Positions 1 through 3,990 of a stretch of 11,790 bases of DNA are shown here, piece after piece. A program made the position numbers and the translations under genes. Source of the stretch: Acidobacteriota bacterium (GTDB lineage Bacteria > Acidobacteriota > UBA4820 > DSQY01); contig JAEMPZ010000224.1 in assembly GCA_022759065.1 (NCBI GenBank), positions 1 through 11,790 of the forward strand, given 5' to 3'. Position 1 is the stretch's first letter. Every line of letters starts with the position of its first letter. The notes beneath the pieces were generated by a model. The model made no database searches. It was not told where the DNA came from and saw nothing but the letters and a program-made list of their open reading frames with translations.

Positions 1-76
1 ACGCCTGTCTTCCTCCCTGACCTCCCTGGCCTCCCTGTGAGTATTCCCTTGGTGTCTTGGAGCCTTGGAGGTGAAC
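1..76 (-). repeat. Dispersed intergenic repeat, copy 1
   Basis: Read on the minus strand this stretch starts with TTCACC and continues through AGACACCAAGGGAA and ACTCACAGGGAGG. It then holds three 9-nt units of the form CAGGGAGGN (plus-strand 11-37) and ends in ACAGGCGT at the window edge. The same composite sequence recurs on the plus strand at 11661-11730, and in shortened form at 11480-11530. It begins 15 nt after the stop codon of the neighbouring minus-strand gene and runs in the direction of that gene. It probably continues beyond the left edge. No coding capacity or transposase is visible. Confidence 0.75.
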
Positions 77-91
77 AGCCGGGCGCTTGGG

Positions 92-682
92 TCAGTATCC
101 GAATTCCTTGCAGCGGCCGGTGCCGGTGCAGGGCTTGCCCGGTTCCAGCACGCATGGGGCTCCGGGCGTGCAGGCGCCTCCGAGGATTTCCGAGAGAACC
201 GCCTTTTCGGGAAAGGCCGGCGCGGCCTGAGCGGCGCCGGACACGGGGCTTTCAGCGGCGGGGAGCGAGGCGGCTTCAGCAAAGGCGCCTTCACGATTGA
301 TTGGCGGCGGGGCTGGGGCTTGGGCCAGGTGAACGCCGAAGCCGGAAATCCTGACGAACCAGCGGGCGAACGTTTCCTGCATCCTCGGAGGATAGCTCCC
401 GAGATCGAGGGCCGCTTCAACGGCTGGACGGTCGAGGTGAACGGGCCGTCCCGCCCGCAACGCTTCGATCACCTCGTCAACCAAAGGCTCTCCGGCCTGG
501 AGGTAGGCAAGATGGGAAAGCTGCGCCAGCGTGATGGATGAGATGCGCAACTCTCCGCCGCTTCTTGTGACGCCGCAGTTGGAGCAGGCGCGTCCCCCGC
601 CGTTCGGCGGCACCGCGTCCGGCGAGCGCGCGCCTAAAATGCGAAGAGCGCCTTGCGCCACTGATTTCAGCCTTTCGTCCAA
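92..682 (-). CDS. BMC-associated protein with CSNC and C-terminal cysteine motifs, unknown function
   Basis: I do not recognise this 196-residue protein as a named family. Residues 1-20 form a probable amphipathic helix (L5, V8, A12, L13, L16), followed by a Pro/Gly-rich linker. ACSNC lies at 32-36, a helical region at about 45-95, and an Ala/Pro-rich low-complexity stretch at about 120-165. The tail has C171-x5-C177-x7-C185-x5-C191 and ends in EFGY. Six cysteines in two groups suggest metal, Fe-S or disulfide chemistry, but no ligand can be assigned. It is the last gene of the shell operon and overlaps the third BMC-P gene by 16 nt if it starts at the TTG at 682. An in-frame GTG at 661, eight residues in, follows an AAAGG box and lies just after the BMC-P stop, so it is an equally good start. 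The ACSNC segment aligns without gaps with the C-terminus of the operon's aldolase, which supports a role in the compartment interior. Confidence 0.75.
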   Translation of the reverse strand: MDERLKSVAQGALRILGARSPDAVPPNGGGRACSNCGVTRSGGELRISSITLAQLSHLAYLQAGEPLVDEVIEALRAGRPVHLDRPAVEAALDLGSYPPRMQETFARWFVRISGFGVHLAQAPAPPPINREGAFAEAASLPAAESPVSGAAQAAPAFPEKAVLSEILGGACTPGAPCVLEPGKPCTGTGRCKEFGY

Positions 683-969
683 GCGTTGCCCTTTCGCGAG
701 GGGACGAAGCTCACCGCGTCAACGACTCCCAGAATCACCGCGTCAACTGGATTGGGGCCGAGGCCAATCGCGTCAACGGCGCTCTGCCCTTCCAGGCAGA
801 CGAGCACGTCGTCTCCTGGGCCGGCGTCCACCAAATCAATCGCGGTCATTGGCCCGCCCTTTGGCTGCCTGTCAAGATCGAGAGGCTGGACCTGGAGCAG
901 TTTCTGGCGGTCATATTTGGGAAACTTTACGGTGCATACCACTTCGCCCACCACCCTGCCGATGATCAT
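667..969 (-). CDS. BMC-P pentameric shell vertex protein (EutN/CcmL family), third paralog
   Basis: This 100-residue protein belongs to the EutN/CcmL/PduN family, whose pentamers cap the vertices of microcompartment shells. Family signs are the N-terminal IGRVVGEVVCTVK strand (3-15), KLLQVQPLD (23-31), the DAGPGDDVLV turn and strand (48-57), the EGQSA position (60-64) corresponding to the usual GSSAR, and PVDAVILGVVD (74-84). It is slightly longer than the usual 85-95 residues because of an insertion around DRQPKGGPM (33-41) and a basic tail at 92-100. Its ATG overlaps the TGA of the preceding BMC-P gene as ATGA, so translation is probably coupled. It is only distantly similar to the other two pentamer paralogs here, which points to distinct vertex roles rather than recent duplication. 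Confidence 0.93.
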   Translation of the reverse strand: MIIGRVVGEVVCTVKFPKYDRQKLLQVQPLDLDRQPKGGPMTAIDLVDAGPGDDVLVCLEGQSAVDAIGLGPNPVDAVILGVVDAVSFVPSRKGNAWTKG

Positions 970-1226
970 TGCTCTTGCTCGCGCAGCTCGTCAACCACCC
1001 CGACGACGGCGGCGTTGCAGGGAACGATTTCGGGGAGGAAGGCGTAGGAGGCCTCTCGGCCGGTTGAGTAAAGAACCGTTTCCCCGGCGCCGACGCCTAT
1101 GGAATCCAGCGCCCAGAAAGGTTTCTCGCGCCCGCCTAAAGGCTCGATGCAGAGAATCCTCTGGCCAACAAGGTGCTGGTCTTTAATGGTGCAGTAAAGG
1201 TGGCCTATAACACGCCCGACGTTCAT
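966..1226 (-). CDS. BMC-P pentameric shell vertex protein (EutN/CcmL family), second and most divergent paralog
   Basis: This is an 86-residue EutN/CcmL-type vertex protein. The N-terminal NVGRVIGHLYCTIKD strand, the GQRILCIEPL segment (21-30), the GVGAGETVLYSTGREAS region (44-60) and the closing AAVVGVVDEL strand (72-81) match the family plan. It departs from its neighbours in several places. The usual G-S-S-A-R stretch reads G-R-E-A-S, the usual P-V-D-A reads P-C-N-A (69-72), and two cysteines (C12, C26) lie in core strands. The start ATG at 1226 overlaps the previous TGA as ATGA, and its own TGA overlaps the next ATG in the same way. These overlaps suggest the three vertex proteins are made together in matched amounts. 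Confidence 0.92.
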   Translation of the reverse strand: MNVGRVIGHLYCTIKDQHLVGQRILCIEPLGGREKPFWALDSIGVGAGETVLYSTGREASYAFLPEIVPCNAAVVGVVDELREQEQ

Positions 1227-1498
1227 GTTTTCTTATCCAGGTTAACGGCGTCAACGATGCCGACGATGGTGGCGTCAACGGGAGCGTTCTCCGTCTTGTC
1301 GGTCATGCGAGCGGAGGAACCGGTGCAGATGATGACCGTTTCCTTGAAGCCCGCCTGCACTGTGTCTGCCGCCACCTCGTACGCGCCGTCGAACTTCTGC
1401 TCAGGCGTAAGGGTGGCTACGATGAGAAGCTTGAGCCCCATGAGGCGCGGGTCTTTTCTGGTGGCCACCACGGTGCCGACAACTTTGCCAAGGCGCAT
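1223..1498 (-). CDS. BMC-P pentameric shell vertex protein (EutN/CcmL family), first paralog
   Basis: This 91-residue protein is the most canonical EutN/CcmL vertex protein of the three. It has LGKVVGTVVATRKDPRL (3-19), GLKLLIVATL (21-30), ADTVQAG (44-50), the conserved GSSAR (60-64) and PVDATIVGIVDAVN (73-86). The ATG at 1498 is preceded by a GGAG box at a normal distance. It is the first of three pentamer cistrons linked by four-base overlaps. It is separated from the upstream hexamer gene by 161 nt that contain two strong inverted repeats, so its expression may be set apart from that of the hexamer. Vertex proteins are needed in far fewer copies than hexamers, which fits such a separation. 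Confidence 0.95.
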   Translation of the reverse strand: MRLGKVVGTVVATRKDPRLMGLKLLIVATLTPEQKFDGAYEVAADTVQAGFKETVIICTGSSARMTDKTENAPVDATIVGIVDAVNLDKKT

Positions 1499-1527
1499 GG
1501 CGTGCTCCGCTTATCCGACAGGCCGTC

Positions 1528-1559
1528 GAAAAACTCCCGCGGGCCGGTGGGAGCTTCTC
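1528..1559 (-). terminator. Terminator-like hairpin or attenuator upstream of the pentamer genes
   Basis: In minus-strand RNA, GAGAAGCUCCC (1559-1549) pairs with GGGAGUUUUUC (1538-1528) around a 10-nt loop. This gives 11 consecutive pairs, two of them G-U. The wobbles make it stable only in the minus-strand transcript, the coding direction of the operon. The GC-rich top of the stem is followed by a run of five U, as in intrinsic terminators. The U run takes part in the lower stem, so it could act as a partial terminator, an attenuator or a processing site. It lies between the hexamer and pentamer genes. Confidence 0.5.
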
Positions 1560-1608
1560 AACCGCCTGCTAACGCCGCGTAATCCGCCCAAGCGGGACGC
1601 GGCCAACG

Positions 1609-1650
1609 GCAGGAACCGGGCGAGCCGGCGGGGCGCAAGCCGGTTCCTGC
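1609..1650 (-). other. 11-bp perfect inverted repeat downstream of the hexamer gene
   Basis: GCAGGAACCGG (1609-1619) is the exact reverse complement of CCGGTTCCTGC (1640-1650), with a GC-rich 20-nt loop. It starts 10 nt after the stop codon of the BMC-H gene and has no U run, so it looks more like a 3'-end stabiliser or protein-binding palindrome than a classical terminator. Confidence 0.6.
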
Positions 1651-1659
1651 TTTATCCTT

Positions 1660-1959
1660 CTAGCGGTTCGACGTTGACTTGCCGATGGGGAGCACGTCTT
1701 CGAGCGAAACGTGAGGCCTCGGGATCACGTGCACCGTGACGAGCTCGCCGACTTTCCTGGCCGCCGCCGCGCCCGCATCCGTGGCGGCCTTGACGGCCGC
1801 GACGTCACCGCGAACGATGGCCGTGACATAGGCTCCGCCGACCTTTTCCCAGCCGATCAGCGTCACCTTGGCGGCCTTCACCATCGCGTCTGAAGCCTCT
1901 ATCATTGCAACGAGGCCCTTGGTTTCGATCATTCCCAACGCTTCACCGTAATCGCCCAT
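1660..1959 (-). CDS. BMC-H hexameric shell protein (PduA/CcmK family)
   Basis: This 99-residue single-domain BMC protein forms the hexameric tiles of microcompartment facets. It matches the PduA plan nearly throughout: [10 protein letters not shown] (7-16), [13 protein letters not shown] (20-32) with the interface lysine K28, the pore loop at 39-44, [19 protein letters not shown] (49-67) and the VHVIPRPH strand (76-83) with R81. The pore loop reads K-V-G-G-A-Y where PduA has K-I-G-S-G-L, so the pore-lining serine is replaced by glycine. The ATG at 1959 follows a strong AGGAGG box five bases away, the best Shine-Dalgarno of the operon, consistent with high expression. It is the only hexamer gene visible, and no tandem-domain BMC-T is present. 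Confidence 0.97.
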   Translation of the reverse strand: MGDYGEALGMIETKGLVAMIEASDAMVKAAKVTLIGWEKVGGAYVTAIVRGDVAAVKAATDAGAAAARKVGELVTVHVIPRPHVSLEDVLPIGKSTSNR

Positions 1960-1975
1960 GAGTTCCTCCTGTGGA

Positions 1976-1999
1976 TATCCCGCCCCCTGGGGCCGGATA
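1976..1999 (-). other. Stem-loop just upstream of the BMC-H ribosome binding site
   Basis: TATCC (1976-1980) pairs with GGATA (1995-1999) around an internal C-run/G-run stem (1983-1992). In the minus transcript the hairpin falls between the aldolase stop codon and the AGGAGG box of BMC-H. It could mark an RNA processing site or protect the BMC-H message. No promoter is evident in this 48-nt gap. Confidence 0.4.
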
Positions 2000-2007
2000 G
2001 GCTGATT

Positions 2008-2796
2008 CTACCGGAATTGCCCATTTCCGGCAAGACGCGCGAAATCCGCCAGCATCCTCTGAAGCTCATCCCGCTTCAAATATATGCCGTCTTCTCCCGA
2101 AGCGACTGGACAGTTGGAGCAGGCTGGCGCGGGAAGCGGGGCAATTCCATGCCCCTTTCCAAGTTCCCTCAATCGAGAAATTGCCTCCTCGGGCAAGGCC
2201 CTGCCGCCGCCCAGCAGCTTGGCGTACAAAAAAATCCTTGCCGCCTGTTCGAGCGTTTCCATGCGGTAGTAGGCCGTTCTTAAATCCTGCCCGACGGTAA
2301 CGGCGCCATGGTTGGCCAGCAACGCCCCGTTGTGGCCGCTGATGGCCGCCGCCACCTCTCTGGCCAGCTTTTCCGTTGATGGCAACTCGAATGGAACCAG
2401 CGGCACCGGGCCAAGCGACATGACGACCTCGGAAAGAAAGGGCTGGTCCAGCGCCACGTTGGCGCAAGCCAGGGCTGTTGCAAACGGAGGGTGCGCGTGC
2501 ACTACGGCGCCGACGTCCGGACGGCCCCGATAGATGGCCATGTGCATCGGCCACTCGCTTGAAGGCGATCCCGAAACAATGGCGCCATCCTGGGCCAGGC
2601 GCGACAGGGACTCGGGAGCCAGCTCGTCCTTGGGGAGGCCAGTTGGCGTGGCAAGAAAGCCTTCATTGGCGGGCAGGCGAACCGAGAGATTGCCATCGGT
2701 GGCGGCGACGAAGCCCTTTTCCGCCATCTTGGCTCCGTAGAGGACAATCTCCTTTGCGGCCTCCACTCTCGATCGCCCCCCGAATGCTCTCAACAC
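2008..2796 (-). CDS. Class II sugar-phosphate aldolase (fuculose/rhamnulose-1-phosphate type) with encapsulation-like tail
   Basis: This 262-residue zinc aldolase has the class II aldolase/adducin fold. Visible features are GFVAATDGNLSVRL (28-41), TPTGLPKD (50-57), E81 in S-S-E-W-P-M-H, the zinc histidines in V-V-H-A-H-P (H100, H102) and A-N-H-G (H163). Glutamate at 81, rather than the aspartate of ribulose-phosphate epimerases, favours an aldolase cutting fuculose- or rhamnulose-1-phosphate to DHAP and lactaldehyde. The core ends near residue 214. A Pro/Ala/Gly linker (215-225) then leads to ACSNC (225-229) and a terminal amphipathic helix (238-256; I238, L245, L249, F252, L255). This is the layout of encapsulation peptides that load enzymes into microcompartments. 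The start is GTG at 2796, 7 nt after the TPR gene, with a weak GGCGGG box. A GTG at 2766, behind a G-rich run, is an alternative. The exact substrate is not provable here. Confidence 0.9.
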   Translation of the reverse strand: MLRAFGGRSRVEAAKEIVLYGAKMAEKGFVAATDGNLSVRLPANEGFLATPTGLPKDELAPESLSRLAQDGAIVSGSPSSEWPMHMAIYRGRPDVGAVVHAHPPFATALACANVALDQPFLSEVVMSLGPVPLVPFELPSTEKLAREVAAAISGHNGALLANHGAVTVGQDLRTAYYRMETLEQAARIFLYAKLLGGGRALPEEAISRLRELGKGHGIAPLPAPACSNCPVASGEDGIYLKRDELQRMLADFARLAGNGQFR

Positions 2797-2803
2797 CCCG
2801 CCG

Positions 2804-3388
2804 TCATTGCTTTGGAAGCGAGCCCCTCAACTGGGCTGCCATCGGATCGCCGGGGTAGTCTTTCTCGATCAGGCCGAGAATCTCGCGCGCCTTGGCGCCG
2901 TCCTTGAGATCAACCCCGTACACCACGGCCTTATTGAAAAGCGCCTGTTTCTTTTTTGGGTCCACTGCAAGCGCTCGGTCAAACAATTGCAGGGCCTTCT
3001 GGAACTGTTTGTTCTCTCTGTAGCAGACGCCAAGATCAACGATAACGTCGCTGTTTTCCGGCTCCAGCTTGAGAGCCTCCTCGTACCAGGGAATCGCCCC
3101 GATAAAGTCGCCCTTGTCGTAATAGATGTTCCCAAGCATGACCTTCGAAGAGGCGTCCTTTGGGTCGCTTTTCGCCTTTTCGATGAACTGCGCGATCATC
3201 GCCTCGTGCTGGGCCGGATCAAAATCGGCCTGGCCGGGGTTGGCTGAAGAAGCCTGGGGCGCGGCCGGCGCGGAGGGTGGCGCGACAGCCTGAGGGGCTT
3301 GAATACCGGCTTGCTTCATGACCATGAAAGTCACCACCGCGCCAAGCACGAAACCGGCCACCAACATTAAAACATGGTCTCTCTTCAC
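2804..3388 (-). CDS. Membrane-anchored tetratricopeptide repeat protein
   Basis: This is a 194-residue protein. A hydrophobic segment at about 7-24 with positively charged residues before it is a likely signal anchor. A Pro/Ala-rich linker (30-50) precedes the TPR domain, which would then lie outside the cytoplasmic membrane. Two clear TPR units are seen, at about 79-112 (LGNIYYDKGDFIGAI followed by YEEALKLEP) and 113-146 (LGVCYRENKQFQKAL then FDRALAVDP). A third, weaker unit at about 147-181 ends in KDYPGDP. TPRs mediate protein-protein contacts, and the general plan resembles NrfG/CcmH-type assembly factors, but no specific partner can be named. The GTG at 3388 is supported by GGAG five bases upstream. 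It follows the exported protein by 19 nt and precedes the aldolase by 7 nt, so co-transcription with the BMC genes is likely. A role in the compartment is not shown. Confidence 0.88.
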   Translation of the reverse strand: MKRDHVLMLVAGFVLGAVVTFMVMKQAGIQAPQAVAPPSAPAAPQASSANPGQADFDPAQHEAMIAQFIEKAKSDPKDASSKVMLGNIYYDKGDFIGAIPWYEEALKLEPENSDVIVDLGVCYRENKQFQKALQLFDRALAVDPKKKQALFNKAVVYGVDLKDGAKAREILGLIEKDYPGDPMAAQLRGSLPKQ

Positions 3389-3407
3389 GTATTCTCCGCC
3401 ATCGGGG

Positions 3408-3869
3408 TCAGCACTTTCCTTCGGGGCAGAGAGAGACCTCCGCCCCCGCTTTGAAAAACTCCCTGACTTTGTGCCTCTCCTGGTTGCTTGGGTTTTCGAA
3501 CGTGCTGTTCAAAAGATCGTCGTCTACCTGGGCCACGCAGGTGTTCTTCTCTTCGTTGACCTGGATTACGCTTCCTATAGTCGGATTAAACAGCGCGGTG
3601 CCAAAGGCAAAACAGAGCCTGACCGGCATGCCGAGCGTGACGGGAATCGGGCCTCCGCCCACGGCTTGCACGCCTGGGGCGGTGCCGCTGTCGAGCGCAA
3701 TGGTGATCCTGATGTCCCCGGCGCCATTGTCTTCGATGGAAGTTATGCGGCCGGCTCGCGACTGGACGTCCCCGGTCTGAGGCCGCTGCGCAAAAATGGC
3801 AAGGGCGAGCGAAGCCGCCATAATGAGAGCGGCCAGTCCAAATAAACGGTAGTTAACGTGAGCCTTCAT
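3408..3869 (-). CDS. Exported or membrane-anchored four-cysteine protein, unknown function
   Basis: I do not recognise this 153-residue protein. A hydrophobic stretch at 9-27 after K2 and R8 is a signal peptide or signal anchor, and FAQ at 26-28 gives a possible cleavage site. The mature part looks beta-rich (RITSIEDNGAGDIRITIALD at 41-60, then VTLGMPVRLCFAFG at 77-90, then GSVIQVN), like a small OB-like or SH3-like domain. This is followed by a charged helix (about 129-141). Cysteines lie at 86, 111, 148 and 153, the last being the C-terminal residue, so disulfides are plausible outside the cytoplasm. The ATG at 3869 has GGAGG six bases upstream. It is the first gene of the probable operon that continues into the TPR and BMC genes, and it lies 121 nt from trxB. 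No function is assigned. Confidence 0.82.
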   Translation of the reverse strand: MKAHVNYRLFGLAALIMAASLALAIFAQRPQTGDVQSRAGRITSIEDNGAGDIRITIALDSGTAPGVQAVGGGPIPVTLGMPVRLCFAFGTALFNPTIGSVIQVNEEKNTCVAQVDDDLLNSTFENPSNQERHKVREFFKAGAEVSLCPEGKC

Positions 3870-3887
3870 GGTGCACCTCCGGCTGAA

Positions 3888-3916
3888 AATATAAGGCCTT
3901 CGGCCATAAAAGGCAA
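3888..3916 (-). promoter_or_regulatory. Candidate sigma-70 promoter for the exported protein/TPR/BMC operon
   Basis: On the minus strand, TTGCCT (3916-3911) and TATATT (3893-3888) are spaced by 17 nt. The -10 matches TATAAT at five of six positions and the -35 at three of six. The spacer contains GGCCTTCGGCC (3895-3905), and AAGGCCTT (3893-3900) is an 8-bp palindrome that could be an operator. The start point would lie only about 12 nt before the ATG, leaving the Shine-Dalgarno at the very 5' end. This is a weak point. Confidence 0.35.
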
Positions 3917-3919
3917 TTA

Positions 3920-3938
3920 GCGCGCTTCACGGGCGCGC
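3920..3938 (-). terminator. Weak terminator candidate after trxB
   Basis: GCGCGC (3920-3925) and GCGCGC (3933-3938) pair around a 7-nt loop. In the minus direction this is followed by TAATTGCCTTTT. The stem is short and the T run starts late. It sits between the trxB stop and the candidate promoter at 3888-3916, where a terminator would be expected. Confidence 0.35.
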
Positions 3939-3990
3939 CGGAGCTTCAAGGGCCTCGGCGCGAACGCCCGCAAAAGGGACGCGCCAACCA

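Larger units (their letters stand above)
1499..1659 (-). other. Structured 161-nt gap between hexamer and pentamer genes
   Basis: No coding sequence is visible here. It is the longest gap within the otherwise compact shell operon. It carries an 11-bp perfect inverted repeat at 1609-1650 and a second, terminator-like hairpin at 1528-1559. The ribosome binding site (GGAG) of the first pentamer gene lies at its downstream end. I see no convincing promoter in it. Confidence 0.6.

Noticed and set aside
1..76. Insertion-sequence ends or attachment sites flanking the window as one mobile island
   Set aside because: The inverted copies at both ends tempt this reading. However, there is no transposase or integrase, a third copy is present, the element is built of degenerate short repeats, and housekeeping genes lie between the copies.
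1499..1659. A small gene in the gap between BMC-H and the first BMC-P
   Set aside because: No frame has a start with a ribosome binding site, and most of the gap is taken up by two inverted repeats.
2008..2796. L-ribulose-5-phosphate 4-epimerase instead of aldolase
   Set aside because: The residue preceding the zinc histidines is glutamate (E81), as in fuculose-phosphate aldolase, not the aspartate of the epimerases. The BMC context also favours an aldehyde-producing aldolase.
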